21,428 bases of DNA. Source: a virus. This document shows positions 7,451-13,824 of the stretch, piece by piece (positions within the stretch are counted from its first letter, which is position 1; each line of letters starts with the position of its first letter). A program made the position numbers and the translations under genes. The notes beneath the pieces were generated by a model that was not told the origin of the DNA, did no database searches, and saw nothing but the letters and a program-made list of their open reading frames with translations. The stretch spans positions 1 through 21,428 of the IMG/VR virus record IMGVR_UViG_3300042938_002446. One strand, 5' to 3'.

Positions 7451-7737
7451 AAGGTTTTGTTTTTGATTCTGGTTAGTGATGCGGTGATGGATTTGCGGTG
7501 GGCTTGGGTGAGGGCGACAGGCTCGGCGTGCAGCCAGTTGTCATGCGGTGAGTGGCTGGCAATAATGAGGACGGCTCCACCCTGCCCTGCTGCTTCGAGG
7601 TAGGGTTGAATGGCGGCACGTTGCGCGTCGGTGAAACGGAATGGCCGGCCAAGCTCGAGCGGGTTGACTTCCGTGGTGTCGAGGCCGTGGGCGATCTGGA
7701 GCGACTGCCAGGCGTGAGGTATCGGGGCGCTTGTCAT
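7447..7737 (-). CDS. uncharacterised phage protein (96 aa)
   Basis: No family recognised. Contains PHAWQSLQIAHGLDTTEVNP, LELGRPFRFTDAQRAAIQPYL and QGGAVLIIASHSPHDNW, then a basic C-terminus (ALTQAHRKSITASLTRIKN). Soluble. It joins the helicase gene and the resolvase gene through ATGA overlaps on both sides, so it is probably made together with them; a replication accessory role is possible but only by context. Confidence 0.7.
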   Translation of the reverse strand: MTSAPIPHAWQSLQIAHGLDTTEVNPLELGRPFRFTDAQRAAIQPYLEAAGQGGAVLIIASHSPHDNWLHAEPVALTQAHRKSITASLTRIKNKTL

Positions 7738-8999
7738 TTCGTGCGCCCTTCAAATCGTGAGATGTCCCCGCGCATTTTCACAGGGGCGAAGACGTGGCGC
7801 TCTCCGTTGCGGTTTTTTATGACTCGGATGACCGGAGCGGCCTTGTCGGCATGGTCGATGTGGAGCACATAATCGGCATGGTGTCCAACGGCGCGGGACT
7901 CGCGGAGCTCGCCACCGTCATTCATTTGTGAGGCGGTAAAAACAACGATATTGTGCTTAAGGGCGAGGATTTTGAGGCGGCGGACGACTTCGCTCACTTG
8001 TTGCTCGCGAGTTTCGGCTTTCGATGAGTTGCCGACCGTGCAGAGTTGGATGTAGTCCACCACGATCCACTTCATGCCGGCCTTGGCTCCTTGGTGACAG
8101 GCGACCTCGATGTCATCGATGGTCGTGATCTGGTCGTGGACCGTGATCGGGAGTCGGGCGATGGTTCGGATGCCGATGGCCATTCCCTGCATTTGTTCCG
8201 CTGTGGGGTGGTCGTAAGCGCTCACGACGCGGTGGCCGGACTTGCACGCTGCCATGCGGGAGATGACTGAGCTGGCCGTCATTTCAAGGCTGAATATAAT
8301 GCCTGGCTGATGATCGATGGCTCCGTTTAGGGCGGCTTGCAGTAGGAAAATGCTCTTTCCTCCAGAGGTTTCGCTAGCGGCCACGGCCACGGTGCCAAGT
8401 TCAAACCCACCGTTGAGCAGATAATCGAGCTCTTGGATGTTTGATTTAATGCGTTCCGGCGGCGTGAGGCTTTCGAGTGACGTGATGAGGTTTTCGCATT
8501 GGCTCTTTATGGTAAGTGCCGAGTTGTCAATGTCATCGTCATCGGTGAGAGTGGCGGCGAGGTCGGATAGGTCCGCCGTCATGAGGCTGATGTCGGCCTT
8601 GGTCTCATGGAGTTTCTGCATGGCTCGGCGGTAGCGTCGGGCCTTGATGAGATCCTTGCGGAAGTCCAGAGCGCTCTCCCTGTCCGGTGCTGGGTAATGC
8701 TCTTTGATGATGAAAAGGGCAGAGGCGCCACCGATCTCCTCGAGCTTTCCGGTCTCCTCGAGCTTGGCTTGGATTGTGAAGAGGTTCACTTGTCGCCCGG
8801 CGGCGCGGGTTTCCTTGATCGCTTTGAGGATCGTGCGGTGGGCAGATTGGAGGAATAGGTCTTGATCCCACTTTGCCATGTCGAGGACGTCATCGGCTTG
8901 GAGGATGATCGAGATTGCGGATTGCTCGGCGGAGAGGTTTTGCGGAACGGTCTGCGTCTGGGTCGTGGCAGAGTAAAAATCGGATTTTCGGAGGTTCAT
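7734..8999 (-). CDS. dnaB: DnaB-type replicative helicase
   Basis: A 421-residue ring helicase that should unwind DNA at the phage fork. The N-terminal helical domain (about 20-130; QNLSAEQSAISIIL, LFLQSAHRTILKAI, GASALFIIKEH) is joined by a linker to a RecA-like ATPase. Walker A is the variant AASETSGGKSIF (207-218), where most DnaB proteins have GRPGMGKT. FSLEM at 236-240 carries the catalytic Glu, Walker B is WIVVDYIQL (311-319), TASQMND (355-361) is the SQL motif, and SRAVGHHADYVLHI is the arginine-finger/ADV region. Length is slightly below cellular DnaB (about 470). The start follows a G-poor leader (ACCACCAAAAAC) with no clear ribosome site. Repeats and palindromes lie just upstream. 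Confidence 0.92.
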   Translation of the reverse strand: MNLRKSDFYSATTQTQTVPQNLSAEQSAISIILQADDVLDMAKWDQDLFLQSAHRTILKAIKETRAAGRQVNLFTIQAKLEETGKLEEIGGASALFIIKEHYPAPDRESALDFRKDLIKARRYRRAMQKLHETKADISLMTADLSDLAATLTDDDDIDNSALTIKSQCENLITSLESLTPPERIKSNIQELDYLLNGGFELGTVAVAASETSGGKSIFLLQAALNGAIDHQPGIIFSLEMTASSVISRMAACKSGHRVVSAYDHPTAEQMQGMAIGIRTIARLPITVHDQITTIDDIEVACHQGAKAGMKWIVVDYIQLCTVGNSSKAETREQQVSEVVRRLKILALKHNIVVFTASQMNDGGELRESRAVGHHADYVLHIDHADKAAPVIRVIKNRNGERHVFAPVKMRGDISRFEGRTK

Positions 9000-9020
9000 G
9001 TTTTTGGTGGTTTCCGTCTG

Positions 9021-9050
9021 AGCTGCGCTGGCGTCAGCCAGAGCGCAGCT
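9021..9050. repeat. GC-rich hairpin upstream of the helicase gene
   Basis: AGCTGCGCT at 9021-9029 pairs with AGCGCAGCT at 9042-9050. An inner GGC/GCC pair extends the stem around a GTCA loop with a two-base bulge. No T run follows on either strand, so it is more likely a DNA or mRNA structure than an intrinsic terminator. Confidence 0.55.
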
Positions 9051-9058
9051 ATCTATTC

Positions 9059-9078
9059 GATAGAATAGATATTCTATC
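9059..9078. repeat. near-perfect palindrome in the putative origin region
   Basis: Arms GATAGAATA (9059-9067) and TATTCTATC (9070-9078) are exact inverse complements with a two-base centre. A second short inverted repeat (CTATTC/GAATAG) overlaps the left arm, and TATC tetranucleotides follow to about 9089. It is AT-rich within a GC-rich genome, and could be an unwinding element or a dimeric protein site. Confidence 0.6.
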
Positions 9079-9106
9079 TATCTATCTAGGGCGTGCTGGG
9101 TTTGCT

Positions 9107-9155
9107 TTAGGTTAGCGTTAGGTTCCATTTAGGTTAGGGTTAGGTTAGGGTTAGG
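9107..9155. repeat. TTAGG/TTAGGG iterated repeats (possible replication iterons)
   Basis: The segment 9129-9155 is a perfect alternation of TTAGG, TTAGGG, TTAGG, TTAGGG, TTAGG, an 11-bp unit repeated. Degenerate units (TTAGG at 9107 and 9118) precede it. It sits in the only non-coding gap between the initiator-like gene and the helicase, with two palindromic elements beside it. This arrangement fits an iteron-type origin. Binding protein and function are inferred. Confidence 0.6.
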
Positions 9156-9159
9156 TATT

Positions 9160-9525
9160 TTAGAGCTTTAAAGCGGCTGGCTTTTTCAACGCTTTAGGTG
9201 ACTCGCTTTTGGGCTTTCCGCCCTTTTTTCCGTTGGCGTAGCTGGTGAAGAGTTTCTTGTTTTGGTCCTCCCATTGATGGAGGATGAAGGTGTCCCCATC
9301 ACGCCTGGCGAATCCGCTTTCGATGAGCGCCGTTTCGAGGTGATCCGCGTCACCTTCCCAATCGGCTATCGCGGCCACGATCTCGGCTGGCTTCTCGATC
9401 CGTTCTGTGCGCCTAAATTGGCATTGCGCCCAGAGTTTGATGAGGGAAAAGACGCCGGCGTGGCCTGCCATCTTGAGCAGGATTTTCGTTTTGTAATGGT
9501 CTGGAAAATCGGGTGATAAGATCAT
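9160..9525 (-). CDS. replication-initiator-like protein (N-terminal winged-helix domain only)
   Basis: A 121-residue protein. MILSPDFPDHYKTKILLKMA, GVFSLIKLWAQCQ, KPAEIVAAIADWEGDADHLE, ALIESGFARRDGDTFILHQW and EDQNKKLFTSYANGKKGG follow the pattern of the N-terminal DNA-binding domain of phage replication initiators and replisome organisers (LxxLWxWxx...IAxxAxWxG...LVExGFL...LHDW). Those proteins usually continue with a second domain that loads the helicase. Here the chain ends shortly after a basic KGGKPKSESPKALKKPAALK tail. It is followed at once by the TTAGG repeats and then by the DnaB gene, so an origin-binding role is reasonable. ATGA overlap with its upstream neighbour. Confidence 0.7.
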   Translation of the reverse strand: MILSPDFPDHYKTKILLKMAGHAGVFSLIKLWAQCQFRRTERIEKPAEIVAAIADWEGDADHLETALIESGFARRDGDTFILHQWEDQNKKLFTSYANGKKGGKPKSESPKALKKPAALKL

Positions 9526-9719
9526 TTCTTCCTTTTGTTGTTTAAATGGTTCCGCTGGACGTAATCGCGGATGAGTTCGAGATCCGCCTCCGCCTGGGGT
9601 TGCTCATCGAGGGCGTAGGTGTGCCGGTAGGGAGGCAACGGCACGCCACGCTCGAGGCGCGGCCCTATCGGGCAATCGTTCGCGCAAATGCTCAGGCGGA
9701 GGGTGATGTCAGGTAGCAT
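9522..9719 (-). CDS. uncharacterised small phage protein (65 aa)
   Basis: Starts at ATG 9717-9719. The frame is open further upstream (to an ATG at 9788), but that would overlap the preceding gene by 50 bases, so the shorter form is preferred. The sequence has ITLRLSICANDCPIGPRLER, VPLPPYRHTYALDEQP and a charged tail (ELIRDYVQRNHLNNKRKK). Two Cys four residues apart (Cys12, Cys16) could bind metal but are not a recognised motif. It overlaps the initiator-like gene by ATGA. Confidence 0.6.
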   Translation of the reverse strand: MLPDITLRLSICANDCPIGPRLERGVPLPPYRHTYALDEQPQAEADLELIRDYVQRNHLNNKRKK

Positions 9720-9738
9720 GGGTGGGTCTAGATGACAT

Positions 9739-10233
9739 TTAACTAAGTTTGATCTTTTTGATTTCGTTGAATAATCCGTTAAACTCAAAGATTTCAGCGA
9801 GTTTTGAATATCTCACTTGGAATGCTGTCAGCTCGCTTTTTGCGTTTTCGATGACCTGTCTGGTTGCTTCTGTGTCATCCATGATATTTGATACCAACAT
9901 AAAGCTCCCTCGCTTTGCTCCGTCGATTGTGCCGTCTTCCTCGACGTGTTTAATAGGCCAGAACGCGCGGACCGTAAGCGTTTTCTGTTCTGATGTCGTG
10001 ACCTCCACCTTGATCCTGCGAATAAGATCGTAAGCTTGGGCTTCCCGCCACTTGAGAGCGGCTTCGGTGTCGTCCCACTCAAAGTATTTGTGTAAGCTGC
10101 TTTGTGGGTTAGCTGCTTCCGTTAGGAGCGTTCGCGGGTTGAGTCCTGCCGGACGATTCGCGATTGCCTCCAACTGTTTTTTGATCTCATCGTTTTTGGA
10201 TTCGATCTCGTTTTCTTGTTTGATCAGTTTCAT
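9739..10233 (-). CDS. conserved-type uncharacterised phage protein (164 aa)
   Basis: The stretch LNPRTLLTEAANPQSSLHKY, EWDDTEAALKWREAQAYDLI, then RRIKVEV recalls a family common in phage replication or recombination neighbourhoods (region ending FEWDD..AA..WR..QAR.LIR) whose function is unknown to me. The N-terminus is a short charged coiled coil (EIESKNDEIKKQLEAIANR), the C-terminus helical (ENAKSELTAFQVRYSKLAEI). Its start overlaps the end of the repeat-containing ORF by ATGA, which supports that ORF as a translated unit. Confidence 0.75.
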   Translation of the reverse strand: MKLIKQENEIESKNDEIKKQLEAIANRPAGLNPRTLLTEAANPQSSLHKYFEWDDTEAALKWREAQAYDLIRRIKVEVTTSEQKTLTVRAFWPIKHVEEDGTIDGAKRGSFMLVSNIMDDTEATRQVIENAKSELTAFQVRYSKLAEIFEFNGLFNEIKKIKLS

Positions 10234-10496
10234 TTTCTATTTTTGTTTGATGTTTGCGATCCACTTATACCCCGCTCTATCGCTGCGGTTTGTGCCTTGC
10301 CTGCCAAGCCGTGCCGCGCCTCGCCTTGCCATGCCTCGCCTGCCACGCCTCGCCCTGCCGCGCCACGCCTGGCCGTGCCGCGCCAGGCCTGCCTTGCCGT
10401 GCCTTGCCCCGCCTTGCCTCGCCTAGCCTGCGTAGGGTTGCAGTCGGATTCCACGGAATCCGCTGCGGGTTGTGTTGTCGCCGTGGCGAAATCCAT
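10230..10496 (-). CDS. putative low-complexity Arg/Gly/Ala protein encoded by a GGCNN repeat array
   Basis: An 88-codon frame begins one base after the stop of the upstream gene and ends with an ATGA overlap on the downstream start, filling the gap exactly. The first 24 residues (MDFATATTQPAADSVESDCN and on) and the last 20 (AIERGISGSQTSNKNRK) are ordinary sequence. The middle, about 26-68, is written by a GGCNN pentanucleotide array and reads as TARQAWRGTARRGAAGRGVA-type low complexity, strongly basic. No family is recognised. It may be a translated gene, or a repeat that has kept an open frame. The exact coupling at both ends is the main argument for translation. Confidence 0.42.
   Translation of the reverse strand: MDFATATTQPAADSVESDCNPTQARRGKAGQGTARQAWRGTARRGAAGRGVAGEAWQGEARHGLAGKAQTAAIERGISGSQTSNKNRK
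10294..10430. repeat. GGCNN pentanucleotide array
   Basis: About 137 bases read on the minus strand as successive GGCAA, GGCAC, GGCGA, GGCGC, GGCAT, GGCGT units with few breaks. The GGC anchor is kept while the two following bases vary. It is not a CRISPR (no long repeats, no spacers) nor a simple microsatellite. Confidence 0.85.
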
Positions 10497-10497
10497 A

Positions 10498-11124
10498 TTA
10501 TTCGGTGGCTAGTGTAAACGTGCCCCAGCCCATTCCGGCTGACATCTTGGAGTATGGGCGACCTTCTCCGATCCCGACTTGTTGCCCGACTCTCTGAAGC
10601 AGGTTGGCGACGTCGGTGGAGGTAAACTGGTCGTAATCATAGCTGATATTAATGTCAGCCGACCAAGGCCAGAATTTAGCACGCACTCGGATGTCGCAAA
10701 CCCCTGTAGCATTTCGAGCGTGCATAATGTGGGGTTCAGATACTCCGTTGATTTTAATCAGCGGGACGGCATCCACCTTGTCGAATCCATCGCCCTCAAC
10801 AAAAATCGAGAGCTTGGCTAGTGTCATCTTAAACCCTACCAATCGGCATGCATCAATTAGCCCGTTTCGGAATGCTCCGGCGGGAATGCCTTCCCATCCC
10901 TCACTGCTGACGTGCTTTGCCGCTAAAAAGTCAGCATCAAAGTCTCGGGCCTCCTTGGCTTTCTTCTTGTTGACTTGGCTTCCGAGCTTGTGCTTCTCAA
11001 TCATTGTGTTGATTGCTTTTTCACTAAAGCGGAGCTGGATATATGGTGCAGTGCCTTGGATCTTAAATCGTGCTTTTACGATATTTGGCGCTTTGATGGT
11101 TACATTTTCAGTTGTTGGTTTCAT
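10498..11124 (-). CDS. uncharacterised phage protein in the recombination gene block (208 aa)
   Basis: No firm family. The N-terminus is basic (TTENVTIKAPNIVKARFKIQ), followed by GTAPYIQLRFSEKAINTM, a KKKAKEARDFDADFLAA helix, EGWEGIPAGAFRNGLIDACR, then a beta-rich half ending with a Gly-rich KMSAGMGWGTFTLATE. The GIPAGAFRNGLIDACR block looks like the conserved core of a family widespread in phage and mobile elements. The leader contains AAAAACCAAAAAA, shared with the bet gene, and a GAGA run before the ATG. It sits after the exonuclease/SSB-tail genes, so a DNA-binding or recombination accessory role is possible. Confidence 0.72.
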   Translation of the reverse strand: MKPTTENVTIKAPNIVKARFKIQGTAPYIQLRFSEKAINTMIEKHKLGSQVNKKKAKEARDFDADFLAAKHVSSEGWEGIPAGAFRNGLIDACRLVGFKMTLAKLSIFVEGDGFDKVDAVPLIKINGVSEPHIMHARNATGVCDIRVRAKFWPWSADINISYDYDQFTSTDVANLLQRVGQQVGIGEGRPYSKMSAGMGWGTFTLATE

Positions 11125-11218
11125 TATTTCTCGTTTTTTGGTTTTTGCTTTAAAAATTCCGCGTTTTTTGGGATTGCGCGGCCCCCCTTGATCCCCTGCT
11201 TATTCAGCGAGGAAATGC

Positions 11219-11503
11219 TCAGAACGGGATTTCGTCGCCGTCTTCGTCGAGTTGTTTGGGTTGCGGTTTAGGTGCAGGCGCTTGGGCTTTTGGCTTGAGC
11301 GTCTTCCAGTTACCGACGATGGGTCCACGTTCGCCGGATTCGCGGGCGGCTTGTGGGATGTCTTGGACAACGAACCCATCGTTGCCGTATTGGTCGGTTC
11401 CGTCTCGGTTGTCCATGAAGGTGAGGCCGAGGTAGGTTCCCTTTTCTCCCTTGTGGAGGTGGGACTTATCGATTTTTGTGACGTTGATGTTGGCTTTAAT
11501 CAT
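11219..11503 (-). CDS. small protein with SSB-like acidic C-terminal tail
   Basis: A 94-residue protein from ATG 11501-11503, two bases after the exonuclease stop. The frame is open much further upstream, but that part lies inside the exonuclease gene, so the shorter form is chosen. It has a compact beta-looking domain (MIKANINVTKIDKSHLHKGE, TYLGLTFMDNRDGTDQYGND), a Lys/Pro/Ala linker (LKPKAQAPAPKPQPKQ) and an ending DEDGDEIPF. That acidic tail closing in IPF is the hallmark by which single-stranded DNA-binding proteins recruit partners. The body is shorter than a normal OB-fold SSB and I do not recognise it, so it may be an SSB analogue or a partner recruiter. It follows bet and exonuclease, as ssb genes commonly do. 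Confidence 0.72.
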   Translation of the reverse strand: MIKANINVTKIDKSHLHKGEKGTYLGLTFMDNRDGTDQYGNDGFVVQDIPQAARESGERGPIVGNWKTLKPKAQAPAPKPQPKQLDEDGDEIPF

Positions 11504-11505
11504 GA

Positions 11506-12315
11506 TTACTTCGCCCAGGCGGGCAGGCTGATGGTTTCGATTTCGGAGGAGTAGGCCGGCCAGTGACCGGAGGATTGGCAGGACTCGAGGAGATCGAGGT
11601 TGCGGAGGTTGCGCTCGCGGCCCATGGCAACGCTGGCAGGGTCGAGGCAATAAACGCCCACGGCGTAGGGTGCCGTTTTTTCCACCGCGATAAAAACGAA
11701 GTGGGTGGCTCCAAGTAAGTCGAGGTAGTGGGCGGCTTGTTGCGCGTAGCCGTATTGCGCGATGGTCTTGGAAAACGCTTCGGGGGAGGCGTCTTCGGTC
11801 GTCTTGATGTCTGCTATCGTGGTCGAGCCGTGGGAGTCGGTTGCCACAATATCCAGCCGGCCCTTGAGGAGGAGGCCTTCGGGGTTGCTGCGAGTAATGT
11901 GGCGGAAAACGCTCACCTCGCGCTTGGCGTCGGCTAGGATCGCTGCGGCGGCTGGGTGTGCTGCCACGGATGCGGCGGCACCGGCGAGGGCGACGTTTTG
12001 CTCCTCGGTGATAATCGGGAGCGTCTGCGCGTCTCGCCATGCTTTGCCTTCCTTAGAGACAAAGCTCATTCCCTCGGGCTTTACCGCGAAGCTGCCGCCG
12101 AGCTTGTGAGGCTCGAGGGCGGCGCGGTGGAGGAGCGTGCCAAATACCAGCGCGGGGGTGGGCTCGGGCCTCACCTCCGTGAGCTTGGCTAGGTAGTGCG
12201 CCGGGCTGCGGTTGATATTCTTGAGCGCGGAGATGTTGATCCCCGTGGCGGCGCGATATGTCTGCTCGTCGAGGTCAAAATAAACGCCCTCCTGTGAGTC
12301 GATAAAGGCGCTCAT
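11506..12315 (-). CDS. RecE-like PD-(D/E)XK exonuclease
   Basis: A 269-residue nuclease that should resect double-stranded ends to give single strands for the annealing protein. VYFDLDEQTYRAATGINISA, ALKNINRSPAHYLA and FGTLLHRAALEP (His63) match the RecE C-terminal nuclease/Cas4-like fold. Catalytic positions are GRLDIV (Asp155) and ADIKTT (Asp169, Lys171), followed by the QYGYAQQAAHYLDLL helix (Gln187, Tyr190). The sequence order H, D, D-x-K, Q-x-x-Y is that of RecE/AddB-type enzymes. It overlaps the bet gene by ATGA, forming an exonuclease-annealase pair as in Rac RecET and lambda Red. Confidence 0.88.
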   Translation of the reverse strand: MSAFIDSQEGVYFDLDEQTYRAATGINISALKNINRSPAHYLAKLTEVRPEPTPALVFGTLLHRAALEPHKLGGSFAVKPEGMSFVSKEGKAWRDAQTLPIITEEQNVALAGAAASVAAHPAAAAILADAKREVSVFRHITRSNPEGLLLKGRLDIVATDSHGSTTIADIKTTEDASPEAFSKTIAQYGYAQQAAHYLDLLGATHFVFIAVEKTAPYAVGVYCLDPASVAMGRERNLRNLDLLESCQSSGHWPAYSSEIETISLPAWAK

Positions 12316-13163
12316 TCGGCGACCTCCTCGGCGATGATGCTGTGGATCTCGGCGAGAGCCTTTTCAGCGGCCTCGTCCGAAAGCTCGGTGATGAGCTTGG
12401 CCTTACCGATCAGCGCCGGGGCGATGACCTTGAGTTGCTTGATGAATGCGCCCTCAAGCACGCCAGCGTCGGCAATAGCGGCTTGCAGTTGCTTCTGGGG
12501 CGTGTCGGGCGTGAATGCTGGCACGGCGTCCAGTAGGCGAGGATCTGGCAGCATGGGGATGTTGTCCTCGGGGTCGATCACGCGGGCCTTGAAAACAGGC
12601 TTCTCGTAGGTTGGCGCTTGCGCCTGGCGACCGCCAATGTCTCTGGCTTCGTCCTCGTCATGAATACCGGACACGCCAAAGGCGAGGCGGATGGATTGGA
12701 TAATCGCCTTGTTGCGAAGCATCCGGCGCGGCATTTGATTCCAAGGCTCGGTGCCACGCTTGCACTCCTCAAAATACTCAGTCACGCGGACAGGGTGCGA
12801 GCGGTCCTTGAGGTAGATGGTGCCGGTCGCGTGAGTCGGCGTCTTGCCGTCTCCATAGACCTCGACGTCCATTCCGTCAAAGTTCGGTTGGCGGTTGGCG
12901 ATCTTGATCCAACCGTCAACGCCCACCATGGGAGCGATACCACCGCCCTTTTTTGGGAAGGCGTAGAGCTCTTTGAGGAGCGGGTTGAGTTCGTAGGTGT
13001 TCGCCGTCACCACCAGGGCGAGGAGTTCGTCATCGGTCGCGCCTTTGAAGACGGTGTTTTTGAGGGTGCTGTGGAGTTTTGAAGGCTCCACATTGATGCG
13101 TCCGGCCATGACGGCCAGCGCGGAGGGTTTCACTTGCGGGATCACCGCTATTTCGTTACTCAT
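12312..13163 (-). CDS. bet: Red-beta (Bet) family single-strand annealing protein
   Basis: A 283-residue annealase. The core closely follows lambda Bet: NPLLKELYAFPKKGGGIAPM (60-79), VGVDGWIKIANRQPNFDGMD (80-99), YLKDRSHPVRVTEYFEEC, PWNQMPRRMLRNKAIIQSIR, and LAFGVSGIHDEDEARDI. The C-terminal part is Ala-rich and variable, as expected for the partner-interacting region. It anneals complementary single strands and pairs with the overlapping exonuclease gene. A Shine-Dalgarno-like AAGGAAAAA lies 11-12 bases before the ATG. The leader also contains AAAAACCAAAAAA, present again before the gene at 11124. Family call is firm. Confidence 0.94.
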   Translation of the reverse strand: MSNEIAVIPQVKPSALAVMAGRINVEPSKLHSTLKNTVFKGATDDELLALVVTANTYELNPLLKELYAFPKKGGGIAPMVGVDGWIKIANRQPNFDGMDVEVYGDGKTPTHATGTIYLKDRSHPVRVTEYFEECKRGTEPWNQMPRRMLRNKAIIQSIRLAFGVSGIHDEDEARDIGGRQAQAPTYEKPVFKARVIDPEDNIPMLPDPRLLDAVPAFTPDTPQKQLQAAIADAGVLEGAFIKQLKVIAPALIGKAKLITELSDEAAEKALAEIHSIIAEEVAE

Positions 13164-13199
13164 TTTTTGGTTTTTCCTTTTTTCGAGGGTTCAACTACC

Positions 13200-13229
13200 G
13201 GCCTCGTCGGATTGCAGTCCGGCGGGGCC
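13200..13229. other. imperfect hairpin between the small-protein genes and bet
   Basis: On the plus strand GGCC, CG and TCCG-type blocks fold back on CGGA, CG and GGCC with two mismatches (ten pairs in total, loop around 13211-13218). The plus-strand side is followed by ACTTTTTGTTTTG, the minus-strand side by no T run. It could slow or protect the leftward message, or terminate stray rightward transcription. Confidence 0.4.
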
Positions 13230-13252
13230 ACTTTTTGTTTTGGGTGGGAAAA

Positions 13253-13342
13253 TCAGTCTTGGTGCTCGTCGGACATGAGCCACGTGATGTAAGCTGCGAA
13301 CAAGAGCGCCGCGGAAAGGTAGGTGACGAGGGCCTCAGTCAA
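13253..13342 (-). CDS. tiny single-span membrane protein (29 aa, TTG start)
   Basis: Too short for ordinary gene calling. A TTG at 13340-13342, overlapping the end of the upstream gene by eight bases, opens a 29-residue frame. It consists of a short acidic start, one hydrophobic span (LVTYLSAALLFAAYITWLM) and a polar tail SDEHQD. No ATG is available and no clear ribosome site is seen, so start and existence are uncertain. It is the third small membrane-type protein in a row in this operon. Confidence 0.4.
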   Translation of the reverse strand: MTEALVTYLSAALLFAAYITWLMSDEHQD

Positions 13343-13499
13343 AATCGTCGTGGTTGGCCGAGTCGTTGTTGTCCTGGTCGAATTTCTTGCGGCGGGCTTG
13401 GCGTGCTCTTTCGCGCTCGCATTCGATCCCGAGGTGAAACGTGGTGTAGAGCGACATCATGATTAGGCAGGCCGATACGATTGCGGTGGTGTCGCTCAT
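13335..13499 (-). CDS. small membrane-anchored protein (54 aa)
   Basis: Start chosen at ATG 13497-13499, overlapping the upstream stop (ATGA). The frame is open further upstream, but that part belongs to the neighbouring gene. Residues 5-25 are hydrophobic (TAIVSACLIMMSLYTTFHLG), followed by a highly charged cytoplasmic-looking tail (ECERERARQARRKKFDQDN, then a run of Asn and Asp). Unknown function. Small single-span early proteins of this kind in temperate phages may act at the envelope, for example in superinfection exclusion; no direct support here. Confidence 0.6.
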   Translation of the reverse strand: MSDTTAIVSACLIMMSLYTTFHLGIECERERARQARRKKFDQDNNDSANHDDFD

Positions 13500-13708
13500 T
13501 GGGTCGCCCTCCGGTTGAGGAGTTGATAGAGCCCGTTGCGTTGGCGCTCGAGGCGCCGGCTGGTCTCGCGGAGCGGAATGCCGAATGTTGAGCCGGACGC
13601 TTTCACGGCGGCTTCGGTTTCTGGTGTCTCGGTGGTCCAATCGCACTCAGGGAGGGCTTCGGCCTTGTCGCGATTGGCAAGGATTGCGTCCCAGTCGGCG
13701 GCGCTCAT
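13496..13708 (-). CDS. uncharacterised small phage protein (70 aa)
   Basis: Start chosen at ATG 13706-13708, which overlaps the stop of the preceding gene (ATGA); a longer frame upstream is a shadow of that gene. The N-terminus is acidic (SAADWDAILANRDKAEALPE), followed by ETPETEAAVKASGSTFGIPL and a basic helix (RETSRRLERQRNGLYQLLNR). The second half may be a small DNA-binding helix, but no family is recognised. Confidence 0.58.
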   Translation of the reverse strand: MSAADWDAILANRDKAEALPECDWTTETPETEAAVKASGSTFGIPLRETSRRLERQRNGLYQLLNRRATQ

Positions 13709-13824
13709 CGTGCGATCCTCCGGGCAATGAGTGCCAGCGATAAGACCGGCACAGTGAGGGTGAGAAAATCCAGAAAATAGCCGAGCGAGCGGCAGACGGC
13801 GGCTGGGTCGTGGAGGTCGATCAT
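13705..13824 (-). CDS. tiny membrane protein (39 aa)
   Basis: An ATG at 13822-13824 overlaps the stop of the excisionase-like gene (ATGA), and its own stop overlaps the next start the same way. The frame encodes 39 residues: a polar start (MIDLHDPAAVCRS), one hydrophobic span (LGYFLDFLTLTVPVLSLALI) and a basic end ARRIAR. The positive end after the span suggests the N-terminus faces out. The precise coupling on both sides supports it as real despite its size. Function unknown. Confidence 0.55.
   Translation of the reverse strand: MIDLHDPAAVCRSLGYFLDFLTLTVPVLSLALIARRIAR

Noticed and set aside
9059-9155. Telomere repeats or protelomerase site suggesting a linear hairpin genome
   Set aside because: No protelomerase gene in the window, the palindrome is short, and the TTAGG array lies inside the gene array; origin iterons explain it better.
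10294-10430. CRISPR array
   Set aside because: Unit length is five bases without spacers, and no cas gene is nearby.
10498-11124. Cas7/RAMP-like protein
   Set aside because: The IPAGAFRNGLIDA block is superficially like RAMP insert motifs, but no other features or neighbours support a Cas role.
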